Source: Linnemannia elongata | Taxonomy: Eukaryota > Mortierellomycota > Mortierellomycetes > Mortierellales > Mortierellaceae | Direction: 5' to 3' | Length of the DNA: 64,000 bases | Assembly: GCA_036320915.1 (NCBI GenBank) | Contig: JAXBDG010000013.1 | Coordinates: 434,001-498,000, forward strand | In this document: positions 12,069 to 25,811 of the stretch, piece by piece | How positions within the stretch are numbered: position 1 is the stretch's first letter | Layout of the letters: every line of letters begins with the position of its first letter | Notes under the pieces: generated by a model | Told to the model about the DNA's origin: nothing | Seen by the model: only the letters and a program-made list of their open reading frames with translations | Databases searched by the model: none | Made by a program: the position numbers and the translations under genes

Positions 12069-12891
12069 GGAGTGTCGACTTTGGTGCTGAGAGTGGTTGT
12101 GACGCGGTTGTTAGAAATGAAGCGAATGCGAGGAGAATGAGGGTTGGTGCAGGAAGCGAAAAGGAGTGAATGTGCTTGAACAGGAGAGTGGAGACAAAAG
12201 GTGGAGAGAAGAAAAGAGCGAGAGAGAAAGGTGTGAAGGACAAGAGAGGAAAGAAAAAATTAAAAGGGGAAGAGACGTTGGAGAGGGAGAAGAGGCTGAT
12301 GAACAGACAAAAGGAACCAATTTAACAACATACTCCTAACTGTGAACTGTTCCAGTCCCATCTTCCTTATCACTCTTCCCCTGTCAATTGCCTCTCTCTT
12401 CCTTATGCATATCTACTCTTATACTTACTCATTGCTTTACTTATTGCGATTAGCCTTGGCTAGGGTGTCCATTCGAGCTGGAAGTGGAGCGGAAGAGAGA
12501 GCGGCTGTTTTTGTCTTCAATCTATCAGTTCAATGATGACACCAGTATTTTCCATTGATCAAAAATTAATTCAGGTGCCTCAGTCAATGAGGCACATCAA
12601 GTGATAAGTGATGGTGCCTGGATCGTATCAACATCAACCTTAGAGATAAAGAAAAGAGTGATGGTGCCTCGATGGGGATTCGGGAGAGAAGAAAAGACCA
12701 AGGACTCATACAAGTAGACTCTTGGCTCCTTTGATTGACTCGTGCAAGGGTGCACAGAGCGAGGAGAAAGAGAAGATGAGGATCCGTCACTGAATCTTGC
12801 CTCTAACAAAAGCCAAGATGTTATTATTTATTTTTTTCCTCCAGACTCAATCGACTCGATCCCTTTTTTCTCATTCACATTTACATTCATA
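12069..12891. promoter_or_regulatory. Divergent spacer between ATG22 and METTL16
   Basis: An 823-bp region between two divergent start codons, so it must hold both promoters. It is purine-rich on the plus strand next to ATG22 and pyrimidine-rich next to METTL16. No coding region is recognised. Confidence 0.6.
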
Positions 12892-15114
12892 ATGTCAAAA
12901 CGAAAACTGGCAGAGACAGGAATGCACCCCAACAACCCCTACTTCAACAACCCCCCCAACTTTGTCGCCCTCGCACAACTCTACCCTTCTCTCGCACCCT
13001 TGTTAGTCCTTTCCCTCTTCCTTTTGCATTCACACTTCCTCATGAACAAAAATACCGAATGAGCAACTAACTAGGAACCTCCGTCTTCGCCTCCTGTGTC
13101 TGACGTAGTGTGACAGTAAAGACGAAATCAGAGTCGCCGAAACGGAGCTCCGGTGCAGAGACAAAAGGGATAATCAACTTCCAAGACCCGTCCGCCCTGC
13201 GAGAGCTGACTTACTGTCTCCTCAAGAAGGACTTTTCGATCGACCTAAACATCCCTCTCGATTCGCTGTGTCCACCTGTAAGTCAATTCAACTACGCCTT
13301 CGCTCTTGCTGTAAAGCTAAAAGGAATTACGGGCCCTAATTGCGCTTTCTATTCAATGCGAAACAGATCCCTAACCGTCTGAACTATGTCTGCTGGATCG
13401 AAGACCTCCTCGACAACGAATCCACTAAAGAGATCCATGGCATCGACATGTATGTAACTTCTATCGCGCGTGCACTATAAGCTATATTTCATTCTATCCA
13501 TCAGCATCTGACATTTGTTGTCACTACTTTCTTTTTTCTAGTGGAACGGGCGCATCTTGTATCTACCCTCTTCTTGGATGCTCGAGAAACAAGAATTGGA
13601 GAATGGTGGCAACAGGTAAAAGAAATCTTTTCGTATCAACTCATCAATGTACACCAAGCTCAATGCAAGTGACCAACTCACAAATCAACTATCTTCGGTT
13701 CACATAGACATCGACGATCGCTCCATAGCGTTTGCCGAGTCCAACGTCAAAAGAAACCATCTCGACAATGTCATCAAGATCATCAAAAACAGCTCTACAG
13801 ATACCTTTCCCGCTATCTTGTTCAAAGATCGCGAACAGAGGTAACAACTTTGAACTATTCGCGTATACTTGAAGCACGATAGTCTCTTCATCTGACGCGT
13901 CTCTGACGCACCTTCTGCCATGTTTGATAGATACGATTTTTGCATGTGCAACCCTCCATTCTACAAGGACGAGCAAGATATTCAAGACAGTCTCGAGGGC
14001 AAAGAGGGTCAGCCATCAGCAATCTGCAAGGGCACCACCAACGAGATGATTACTACTGGAGGAGAGGCCCAGTTTGTCAAGCAAATGGTGGATGAGAGTA
14101 TCATCCACGGTCAGCAGATACGGTAAGTGTTTAGTGTGTGAAGGAGATATGGCAATGATTTATTATTTGCACCAAGCCCACAATATGTCAAAGGAGACAC
14201 TGACAGCAACCCTCATTCCTAATAGCTGGTACACGAGTATGCTAGGCAAGCGCGGCTCGATCGATACGGTCATTGCGTATCTCAAGGAAAAGAAGGTAAC
14301 AATCGCTGTCATTTCCATTGACTGTGATGTATTGACCGCATGTCTTTCCAGATCTTTCAACTCACGCTTAGCTTTTCTTCGTATTGACCCTAGATTCTCA
14401 ACTACACACTGACCACATTTCGGCAAGGCCGGACGAGTCGCTGGGCCATCGCTTGGTCGTATGGAAACGCGCACGCCTCACGGGTATGTCTGCCCGCCAT
14501 TTTTATTTTTATTCGCCTTAATGGTGGTCAAAACTCTTACACTAACAGGGCTTATGTGTCAATGTGACATAATTCACTAGGCATCAATTCAGCACATCTC
14601 GAACAAGATGATCAAGCTGACGCCACCAAAAACGATTCTTTCGTTTCATTGCGAGAAATCTACTGTAGAATCCATCCTACACAGCACCGTGGCTATACTC
14701 GATGGGCTTTTAATCCAGTATCGTTCAGACACCACTTCTTCAAAGACAGAGTCGACGACAGTACGTATGCTTCATTGCACGGCTGAGAGAAATACGTGGT
14801 CGCGATCTGCTCGTAGAGCTCTCGCTAGAGAAAGCGCCGGCAAGGATGGCGATAAAGCGGGATCCAAAACGGCAAAGGAGGTGGCAGACAGTGTGTTGGC
14901 ACCGGTGGTTCTCGAGTTTGATATTCGCGTCACTTTGGCTCCCCCGTCTACCACTCTAGAGATGCAATCGCTCATTACCTCCCAGGGTGCTGCAACACCA
15001 GCTCAGGATTCGCATACAATCGAGTTCACCTGGACAGTGGGCGAGGACCGTGACCTGTTCGAGTCGTGCTTCCTGCACTTTCGCAACAAGTTCCAGCAGG
15101 ACCATCACGCCTAA
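12892..15114 (+). CDS. METTL16: METTL16-type RNA N6-adenosine methyltransferase
   Basis: Family members methylate adenosine in structured RNA (U6 snRNA; the MAT2A mRNA in animals) using S-adenosylmethionine. Nine exons: 12892-13001, 13109-13277, 13367-13449, 13542-13615, 13708-13840, 13931-14122, 14226-14295, 14394-14483 and 14581-15114, in phase, 484 residues. The order matches the family: HPNNPYFNNPPNFVALAQ, IINFQDPSALRELT, RLNYVCWIEDLL, the SAM motif GIDIGTGASCIYPLLG, VATDIDDRSIAFAESN, catalytic NPPF at 197-200 within YDFCMCNPPFY, TGGEAQFVKQMVDES, RWYTSMLGKRGS and FRQGRTSRWAIAWS. The last exon has a low-similarity linker, then EFTWTVGEDRDLFESCFLHF, which resembles the end of the vertebrate VCR domain. 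It diverges from ATG22. Confidence 0.93.
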
Positions 15115-15968
15115 GACACGTCATGCAGGAACAATCCAGTCGCAATGGTTCAAACCCTTTAAGCTTTCACTAGCAATCTTGTTTGCCAGGTGTATTCTAA
15201 AATATAACAAAGAAGAGGGTTCCTTTGATGATGATTGATGTTTGTCCACCTCTTTTTTTTTTGTCGCTTGCATCATTATGGATATCACTCAAAAACAAAG
15301 ATACAAACGTGGACCAGGGTCTCTCTCGCCATGTAACACTGTATCTGTCTCTCCGAGGGACTAGAAACACTCCTGATCAGACATAAGGAAATAGTCGTCG
15401 CAGAAGGAATATATTCAAGGACAACAACAGCTCCTCACCTTGCAGCCGAATGAACTCCTTGGTGAAGGGCAATTGCATTTAACAAAACAACGAAGGAAAT
15501 AGGGGTCAGAGTGTTGTAAAGGAGAGAAAGATTGACAGAGAGAGAAGCAAGTGATAGAATGCGAGGAGGATGGATTGGTGCAAGCATATGCAAGTCCACA
15601 GGTTTTTAGTATTATTAGACAAATGGCTGCAGCATATAACGGCCACATCACTGTACAGTACTGTACATAAACCACCTGTCGACTTTTCCCCTCTTCTTTA
15701 CTCCCTTTAGCACCCTCCCTTTCACTCTCTCAACAGCCTTGCCATCTCACCCATCCCCTGCTTGCTATCCCCGTCGCCATCACCTTCACCGACAACGTCA
15801 CCCTTCACTCTCGCAAAGGCAAATTTTTGTTCTCTAGTGCTCCCTCTCGCACAGCCCTCGTAAAATAAACACTCACTCACACCGACATCAACTCTACACT
15901 CCATCAGCCTTCACTTTCCTTCACATAAGAAAACGACACAAGCTTCGCCAAAAAAAACCCCCCCAACC
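15115..15968. other. Intergenic, upstream of the SH3-EH gene
   Basis: An 854-bp stretch with no supported gene. The 3' half is pyrimidine-rich on the plus strand (15680-15960), as expected for the leader of the next gene. Nothing else is recognised. Confidence 0.55.
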
Positions 15969-18487
15969 ATGGTCCAGGTGCTTAAGGCAAAGGCCATTTT
16001 CGATTGCAATGGCGACGAGGAGTCCGAACTGACGTTTCTTGAAGGCGACATTCTGACCGATGGTAAAGGAGCAAAAGTGGCTCTAGTTTCTCTGCAATGC
16101 ATAACCTGGGTAGAGACATCTTTCGCCTTTTTTTATGCGTTGTCGACTTCTGAACAATTGGCCCCTGACTCTTCCCTCCCTTTCCAATTAATAACTGTCA
16201 TAGTCCGGGAAACTTCAGAGGATGGATGGTTACATGGACGACTAGAGCGTACAGGAGAGGAAGGCTTGTTTCCTGACAACTACGTGGAACTCATCCGAGT
16301 AGAAGTAATTGCCTTGCCCTACCTTGACCTGTGAAGTTTGAATTCAGTAATGCTGGCTTGATTCCACAGGAACACATAGCACTGACACCTGCTCCAAGCA
16401 GAAGCCTGTCCAACAACAACTCCCACCACATCTCCCCTCTAGGTCACCTCCAGCAGCCAAGGCCATCGGCGTCACCCCAGTAGTCGAGGCTTCCAAACCT
16501 CAACTCCCTGCCAGGCAAACTCAACCATCAGGAACTAGACCAGTGCCACCAATCGATGCACCAACAAACGCGACAGACAGGATTGGACCTATTGCTGGAG
16601 CTACTAAAGTCGGTCTTCCAGGACTTGGATCGCGATCCATGTATGGAACTCCTAGGGACGGTGGAACCTCATCTCTGGATACCCAGGGTTCCGATTTCGG
16701 CAAAGGCATGTCAGGACCGCCAGCACTCCCCAAGAGAAGCAACACTGTGCACGAAGGAAGCCCGACTCAGGAAAAGGCAGCGACTTCTGGAGCGGGATTG
16801 TCGGCACGGGAACGTATGGCTGCTCTGTCAATGTCAACCCAAGCAGCACGTAGCCCCCTCTCAGCGGCACCCAGACCGGCACTCCCACCCAGAACTTCGA
16901 CGGCGAGCTCTGTGGATTCAGGATTGTCGCCAGCCACGTCCAAAACAGACTCGGATCGTAAACATATCTATCAGGTTCCGGATGCGGCGGTTCCTGTTCC
17001 CAAGCTGACGACGTTTTCCAGACCCCGATCTGCCAGGACATCAAAAGCCTCCAGTCCGGTAGAAGAGAAGACCGCCATTGGTCCTACCACTCCTGCTGTT
17101 ACACGGCCAATTGCGTCTCAGCTTCAGGCTATGTCGACCCCACCAAAACTTCCTAGCAGGAATACAGAACCGTCGCCACCCGTCAGTGTAGGCTCCAATG
17201 GTAGCACTGGTCCAGTGCGATTCAGTCCAGTGGCTGCTAGGGCTGTTGCGTCTGATCTCCCTACACTCCCAGCCATCAACAGGAACAGCCAACCACTGCC
17301 ATTACCTTCCAGATCAGCATTGAATTCAACAGCCAACATCTCACCAGTAGCACAGAGCAATCTCGGTGGTCTCTCAAGATCTGCTACGGCAGGCGCTGTT
17401 CGGTCTGCCCACCAGGACTCTGAAAACCAAAACGGACCTCTGGGCGCGGCATTTGGAGTTAAGTTGAACTCGGTTGGACCCAGGACGACGACAGCAACGG
17501 GGGCCGCTGCAGGATCCTCTCTCCCAGCAACCCAATCTGCACCAACTATTGCAGCCAGATCTCCTGCACTTGCCCAGGACGATTTACGGCCACCACCTCT
17601 GCCCGCACGATCCAACACCATCCCAACTTCACCCTCAGCCTTTGCACCTGCAGCAGCAGCATTGCAAAAGTCGCCAATGGCAAAACTTCAGCGGGATGCC
17701 AGTCAGCGTCCCTACTCCGTTCCCATAGACGACATCTCGGCGCGCCAGGATGATATTTCGGCGCAGATTCAGCAGGATCATCAAGTCGCTATGGCAGTCG
17801 CAGGCCATGATGTGAAGACGTGGAATCAACCTGCGTCGAATGCATCCACTTTTAAGGACGCATTGTTATGGCAAGACAAACATACAGGAATGAAGACTCC
17901 ATCGATGGGTACTCGAGGAGCAGCTATCCCTCCGACTCGCTTGCCAGACGTCAATGCGACCGAAAGGGTTGGAATCGCGCGGGATGCCCGACGTCGCTAC
18001 GAGGAGCTCTTCAGATTTGTCTGCAAGGGCGAGTACCTCGAAGGTAAAGAATATGTTGTGTTCAGATTACCGAGCAAGCCATTTTGGATAACAGTGGTTT
18101 TTGAAACTTACATTTTTTTTTTTTTTTTTTTTTTTTTTTGTATATATTTCGACCTTTTGGACGATCATAGGCGCCAAGGTTCACGCGATCTATGTGAGAA
18201 GTCGACTGGACTCGCCTACTCTTGCACAGATCTGGTATGTTGTTACGAGTGCTGGTTTGCTTTTCAATTGCATTCGGGCCCTATCTGCCCTTTCTATTTT
18301 TCACTGTCCTGACTCGTACGCCTCCTTCTCTCATCATGTCCATAGGGATTTGGTGGATATCGATAATGCTGGACGACTGAACAAAGCGCAGTTCTGTATG
18401 GGGCTGTACCTGATTGACGAGCGACTCGGTACAGGATTAATCCCTCTGGAAGTTTCGGACGAGCTCTGGGTGTCTATCATGCAGTAG
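15969..18487 (+). CDS. SH3 and EH domain adaptor protein (Irs4-like C-terminus)
   Basis: Probable endocytic or cortical adaptor. Exons: 15969-16062, 16204-16304, 16370-16407, 16443-18043, 18171-18234 and 18346-18487, giving about 679 residues. The N-terminal SH3 domain (residues 5-62) carries AKAIFDCNGDEESELTFLEG, DGWLHGR and GLFPDNYVELI. A long Ser/Pro/Ala-rich linker follows with many PP-x-P-type SH3 or EH ligands. The C-terminal EH domain starts at RRYEELFRFV and includes DSPTLAQIW and DLVDIDNAGRLNKAQFCMGL, with a Ca-loop-like DxDNxGR, as in yeast Irs4/Tax4. The join between exons 3 and 4 is uncertain: reading phase is restored only by removing 35 nt (16408-16442, GT...AG), which is very short for an intron. 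A frameshift or a sequence error there is the alternative. The intron before 18171 carries T27. Confidence 0.8.
18113..18139. repeat. T27 tract in an SH3-EH gene intron
   Basis: Twenty-seven T on the coding strand, about 30 nt before the 3' splice site at 18170. It has the same orientation relative to transcription as the other intronic tracts in this window. Confidence 0.8.
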
Positions 18488-18866
18488 CTTTGTTTCGTCT
18501 CGTTTAGATGGCGGCAGGTTCCGCCCGGCAGATGTTTATGCCTTGCCCTGAACATTAGGACAGTTTAGACACTTTTTTTTTCTTGCGCGCTTGCGATTAA
18601 AGAGAACAATATGATACCATTGAAGACTGAATGCTGATCTGGAGAAGCTGTGTAACCAAGGACCTAGACCATGTGCCTGACTCAGGAACAACCTGCTGGC
18701 AGCTTTTCTATGTGACGTCGATGTAGATCTGTCAATTGCTTCTCAAGATCAATTTGCCCAGGAGGACGACCCTTACTCTTTTAATTTTCCTTTTCTGCTT
18801 CTGTTCTTTTTCACTCCTCTCTCTCCCCTCAAAAAAACAGATCGCCCATTCCATAACACATCAACA
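18488..18866. promoter_or_regulatory. Spacer between the SH3-EH gene and the next plus-strand gene
   Basis: 379 bp holding the 3' flank of one gene and a pyrimidine-rich leader (18770-18840) of the next. No gene is seen. Confidence 0.5.
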
Positions 18867-19549
18867 ATGCAGGCCGTCAGAGGATTCATCACCAAGACCA
18901 CCATCTCCAGGAGTGCACCACTTTCCCGCCTCGGAGCAACCACCGTAAATCGCATGGCATCTACACTCCATCGCCAGCAGCAGCAGCAGACCGGCATTCT
19001 CGCGTCGCTTTACAACAACAGCAACCGCGCAGTCATTGCACAGCAGTACCAGAGCAGGACGTTTGTTTCTCCCTCACGGATCCTGTTCGCGGCCGATAGT
19101 GCGGATGTTGATAAGGGCGTTCAGAATATCACAGATCTCTTCATGGTCGCCCGCGATGAGGTATCCCTTCTACTCACTTCAGCCCAGGCCCGTCGTCAAT
19201 TTGGATCCTTTTAATCAAAAAAAAACGTCTTCATTCCACAGGCAAATCCTCCATATTTCTCACAATTGCCTTTTTTTTCTTCTTCCATCACCCCCCCCCC
19301 CATTTTCGCGTCTGGACCCGTCTGGAAAATGATTAGTTGGAGTACGCAGAAGAGGCACGCGGATCGGTATACTACAACGACGACAAAGAAACCGCCCGCC
19401 AGGCCGTACAAGAGACCCTGGACGCTTATGATGTCCTCCTCAAAGATCTGAATGATGCCCAGAAGTTGGATGTCCAACGCAAGATTGGTCTCAAGATCAT
19501 GGAACTCAAGTCTCAGCTGGATGCACTTAACGCAGAGGAGCTCGAGTAA
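18867..19549 (+). CDS. Small protein with probable mitochondrial presequence, unknown function
   Basis: Two exons, 18867-19160 and 19337-19549, in phase, 168 residues. The first about 60 residues are rich in R, S, T, A and Q with no acidic residue, typical of a mitochondrial presequence. They are followed by SRTFVSPSRILFAADSADVD. The rest is acidic and helical, from NITDLFMVARDE to LKSQLDALNAEELE, and could form a short coiled coil. I do not recognise the family. The leader before the ATG is pyrimidine-rich and the start context is CACAATGC-like. The 176-nt intron donor GTATCCC resembles a U12-type donor, but no matching branch site is seen, so it is treated as an ordinary intron. Confidence 0.75.
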
Positions 19550-20134
19550 AACTTGGACTTTTGGTTGTTTATGGTAGATGGCTAGAAAAAAAAAGGTGGG
19601 ACTGATAGAGATTAAACTAGGGGTATGGATACCGATATAAGAAGGAGAATGCTGTTATGAATCGTTACTACTTTGCCTCTTCTTCTTGAAACAGTGCCCG
19701 AGTTTCAATCAGGCGGAGAGAAAGATTGGAGATGGTAAAAAGATAGAGAGAGAGGGATGAAATAGGTGGGGTAGACGGGTGTACACGGGGAAAACAAGCA
19801 ATCAAGGACGGGCGACCCTTCTTGTCATCCTCGAACTGGATTTGAACAAAGTGGGACGAGGTACGCCTGGAACCGTACCTGCGCAAAAATTGACTTTGCC
19901 CTGCTTCCTGCAACGCATGTTTCAAGGCAATTGAGTCAACAGCAGATCCCTGCATCTCGTCCAATTGTTCTCTTTTACCACCTTTTGCTCTCTCTCTCTC
20001 TCTCTCTCCTCAACATACAACACCATTCAAAAACACCAAGAGCAGCAGCAAAATGAAAACAACAAGGATGTTATATTGTTATTTTTACTGTAAAGAACGA
20101 TTTTGTTTTGTATCCAGAAAAATCAGAAAAGATT
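19550..20134. other. Convergent intergenic spacer with a CT microsatellite
   Basis: 585 bp between the 3' ends of two convergent genes. It holds a (CT)10 repeat at about 19989-20008. The minus-strand open frame at 19668-19964 shows no family features and is not called. Confidence 0.55.
19989..20008. repeat. (CT)10 microsatellite
   Basis: A perfect dinucleotide run in the convergent spacer. Confidence 0.75.
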
Positions 20135-22595
<2,461 letters not shown>

Positions 22596-23584
22596 TTAAG
22601 CAGTCTTGGTGGAAGCCTGGGCATCCTCGCCCTTGAAGCGAGCAAAGGCCTCACGGACGCCAAACTTGAGACGATCCATGGCGCTCTCGACAGAGTCCAA
22701 CGCAGGTCGTACGTCCAAGTGGAAGACGGGGACATCATTGACGACATCGTCCTCGCCTCCGTAGTAGTCGATCACATAGCGAACTTCCTTGCCGCACCGA
22801 TCAATAACCCAGTCGTGGCGATCGAAAGGCTTGGGAGCACTATTATGTTGAACCAGTTGCGCAGAGGGTACAACAAAACGTGCGTTAGTTTTTCAATTGA
22901 TCATGTCACCCATATGCAGCGTTCCATTGCTTACTCGTCCACTATCGCAGAACGACAACAAAGGACTTTGAACGTACCCGAAGAAGCTCATGATCCTGGC
23001 CTTTGGGCTGAGTTCCTGAGGACGACCCTGGAAACGGAGTAACTTGGGATCGCAGCAGGTACTATTTACACATTGAATTGAACAAGTACAGCCAGGTTAG
23101 AAACGACAACCTTTCAATCAGCACTTCGCAAAACCCATACACTCAAACCCAACAAAACAAGAGGAGAGACGTACCCAGAGTGCTCCTTCTCCCACTTCAT
23201 GACCTCAGCCCAAGCCTCCTCATTCATCCAGTTATGAATATCGACCATGGTCTCGATAGCATTTTCGGGAGTCTCCCATCCTTTACGACGAAGTGCGTTA
23301 TAGAACTGCTGAGGGGAAGGGTACTCCCACTTGGAGTTGTCTTCGGTCTTTGCGCGGGGGATCGAGGAAATGACTCGCTCGGTGGGGAGGGGTATCTCTT
23401 GGTCGGGGAAGGGGGACTGGGCCAGGGCAGGAATGTTGTTGTCAGGGTTGAGGGGTGTGGCGGCCTGGTGCATAGGGCAGCCTGGTGGTGGTGCTGGCTT
23501 GGGAGGTGCAGGCGTAGCGTTGGCTTGGTGCATAGGGCAGCCGGGAGGTGGGCTGGCAGCTGAGGTATCCTTTCCTGGCGACAT
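22596..23584 (-). CDS. CYC3: Holocytochrome c synthase (cytochrome c heme lyase)
   Basis: Intermembrane-space enzyme that attaches heme to the CxxCH motif of apocytochrome c. Three exons (minus strand), 23584-23175, 23061-22978 and 22839-22596, in phase, 245 residues. The N-terminus has two heme-regulatory CPMH motifs in a Pro/Ala-rich segment ([10 protein letters not shown], twice). The core carries [17 protein letters not shown], the heme-ligand region [68 protein letters not shown] and LDVRPALDS. This is the usual single-polypeptide fungal/animal system. Confidence 0.96.
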
Positions 23585-23739
23585 TGTATTTGTGCTGTAT
23601 TGTTGTTGATGTGAGATTCGGCTTGTCCGGAGAGGGATTGACGGAACGGGGCGGTGAGTGAAGTTCGGAGGAATTGAGAAGAAAGAAGAAGAAAAAAAAA
23701 AAAGATCTCGGAAAAGTAAAAAGGCGGAGGGCTAGAATG

Positions 23740-23791
<52 letters not shown>

Positions 23792-24152
23792 GAAGGGCTC
23801 ACTCCCTGTCCACACAACTATGACGGACAACCCGCCCTGAAAATGAATAGAGACGGATCAAACAAACAGCACAAGCCACACATATGATATGTCTATCCGA
23901 TATTCCTGCTGTTAATGCGCCCATGGTCAACAAGGCAGAGTATTCGCGACTCGCGACATGTCGAAGAATGATGGATAATGGGCTTTGTATTGAAGAAGAA
24001 AGAAAAAATAAAGAGAAAAAAGATGGTCTATTATTGTACAATTGGGTGTGAGTGGTGGGTGTATGAGTGTTGCTGCTATTGCCGGGATCCTGATCCACGA
24101 GGAAAGGAACAGAAAAGGCTCCTGCTAAGGTCGTTCAACCAGGATATCCTCC
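23585..24152. other. Intergenic: HCCS promoter region and uL11m 3' flank
   Basis: 568 bp with an A47 run at 23742-23788, which is T47 in the HCCS sense about 160 bp upstream of its start codon. No gene is recognised. Confidence 0.6.
23742..23788. repeat. A47 homopolymer upstream of HCCS
   Basis: The longest pure homopolymer in the window. A poly(dA:dT) run of this size upstream of a start codon is expected to exclude nucleosomes. Its exact length should be treated as approximate. Confidence 0.8.
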
Positions 24153-24605
24153 TTATGCGACGACTTCGATGCCCATGGACTTGGCACTTCCGATGACTCC
24201 GGCGCAGATTCCCTTGAGCGACAAGTGTCCCATACCATCGTCTGCCTGCTTGATCTTTGCAATCTCATAGACCTGCTTCAGGTTGACCTTGCCGACAAAG
24301 GGGTGGTCCTTGCCAATGTTGGTAGCTCCCTTCTCAATTCCGGCAGCGCGCTTGAGGAAGAACGAGGTAGGGGGCGATTTGGTGACAAAGGTAAAAGTAC
24401 GGTCGCCCTTGACGGTGATAATGACGGGAAGAGGGGTCCCGACGTCGACGTTCTTGGTCCTGTCGTTGAACTGTTTGCAGAAATCCATCGACTTGACTCC
24501 ACGCTGACCGAGAGCGGGTCCAATGGGGGGCGATGGGGTGGCCTTTCCGGCAGGGACGACCAGGCGGAGGAGCGAAGCAGCAGCGGCGGGGGCCTTCTTG
24601 GACAT
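24153..24605 (-). CDS. MRPL19: Mitochondrial ribosomal protein uL11m
   Basis: Mitochondrial large-subunit stalk-base protein that binds the GTPase-associated centre of the rRNA. Single exon, 150 residues, like bacterial L11. Markers are LRLVVPAGKATPSPPIGPAL, GQRGVKSMDFCKQFNDRT, the family TFTFVTKSPPTSFFLKRAAG and the C-terminal GICAGVIGSAKSMGIEVV. There is no long presequence, which is usual for this protein. It shares a 168-bp divergent promoter with the JTB-like gene. Confidence 0.96.
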   Translation of the reverse strand: MSKKAPAAAASLLRLVVPAGKATPSPPIGPALGQRGVKSMDFCKQFNDRTKNVDVGTPLPVIITVKGDRTFTFVTKSPPTSFFLKRAAGIEKGATNIGKDHPFVGKVNLKQVYEIAKIKQADDGMGHLSLKGICAGVIGSAKSMGIEVVA

Positions 24606-24773
24606 GGTTGAATTAAGTGAGGATGTAAAGTTACTGAGAGATCAGCGAATGTCTCCTCGCCGGTGTGCAAAATAAACACTGAGGATCTTGCACGTGACTC
24701 TTCTCTTGCTTTCCTTGCCACGTCCCTCTTCCTTCGTCAACTCACCCTTCTCCATTCTCCACAGCAACATTCG
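24606..24773. promoter_or_regulatory. Compact bidirectional promoter (uL11m / JTB-like)
   Basis: Only 168 bp separate the two divergent start codons, so both promoters must lie or overlap here. The plus-strand side is pyrimidine-rich. Confidence 0.6.
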
Positions 24774-25662
24774 ATGCGGCCATCAATACAACGCAACGGC
24801 GCACGGCCGTCACTCTCCGTGGTCATCCTAGCCCTCCTCTGCGGACTCTCTCTGTAAGGAAACCATCGAAATCTCCCATACCCCTTCTTCGACCGTTTTT
24901 ATCATCTCACCCACGCCAAGGAGTTTGTCAAATACAAGGCAGCCCAAACTAACAACCAGACCCTCCCGATAAACACATAGCGCAACGACTGTCCTCTCTT
25001 TATCATCCACTCCAACAACACCCTATGCGCCACTTTCCGTCAATAACCTCACCAAACGATACCCGCAAGATGTACCAAACACAGCAAACCCACCATACAC
25101 CTGCATCACCATCGGAGAATGCCAGGCCTGCAGTGCTCTTCAAGTCGTAAGGAGTTCATATCCATGGCAGGGATTGCAGGGATTATCAGGATTTTGAGTG
25201 TGCATATGGATGATTGTCACCCAAACTGGACGTACCGACTGACAAAGCGTATTCATGTCTTAATTTCTTATTTACCAGAAAACGGAAGAGTCATGCAAGG
25301 ATACTCACAACCGCCAGAGGATAGAGTGCAAATACGACGACCCTAAAAATGACGAGAACGAGGAACTCAAGATTCGTCTACCTACATACCACTCCTGTTT
25401 GCGTGTCAAGGCAGTCGAAGCTAGACGGTTCGCCCATTTCCTGGTATGACACTTCCTTGGAGAGAGGACCCTGTTTCTGTTTTCACCCCCTTGGCCTTAA
25501 TCGATACGCCTTAATTCTCATGCAGTCCTCCTTTTCTATTTTGACAAATAGTCGTCAAATGTGTTCTTGGCGCTGTTTTCAGGAATTCTTATGATGTGGC
25601 GAAAAAGGAAGCTCGCGGCTGCTCAGTACAGGCGCATGGCCAGGAGGATAGGAATTGCTTAA
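24774..25662 (+). CDS. JTB: JTB-family single-pass membrane protein
   Basis: Four exons: 24774-24853, 24981-25146, 25279-25443 and 25552-25662, in phase, 173 residues. A signal peptide is visible (PSLSVVILALLCGLSLATTV). The luminal part has cysteines spaced as in animal JTB (CITIGECQACSALQ, ESCKDTHNRQRIEC, YHSCLRVK), then a hydrophobic stretch (SSNVFLALFSGILMMW) and a basic tail, RKRKLAAAQYRRMARRIGIA, which resembles the human JTB cytosolic end. In animals JTB is a Golgi or plasma membrane protein linked to cytokinesis and growth control; its role in fungi is not known to me. The assignment rests on cysteine spacing and tail pattern recalled from knowledge. The splice choice at 25551 (TAG before TCG TCA) is what restores the membrane segment. 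Confidence 0.72.
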
Positions 25663-25811
25663 TTGGCGTCCAGTTGATAAAATAAAAAAAATGCAGCAGC
25701 CTATTTACCTCAAACAACGACACAGGAAGATCGATTAAGAGGTCAAAGTAATTAGGAAGATGCTGGATATGCAAATGGAGTGGTTTAATGAGAATGCAGG
25801 ATAGAAATGAA

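Noticed and set aside
19161..19336. Possible U12-type intron (donor GTATCCC)
   Set aside because: The branch-site motif TTCCTTRAC is missing near the 3' splice site and the phase fits an ordinary intron.
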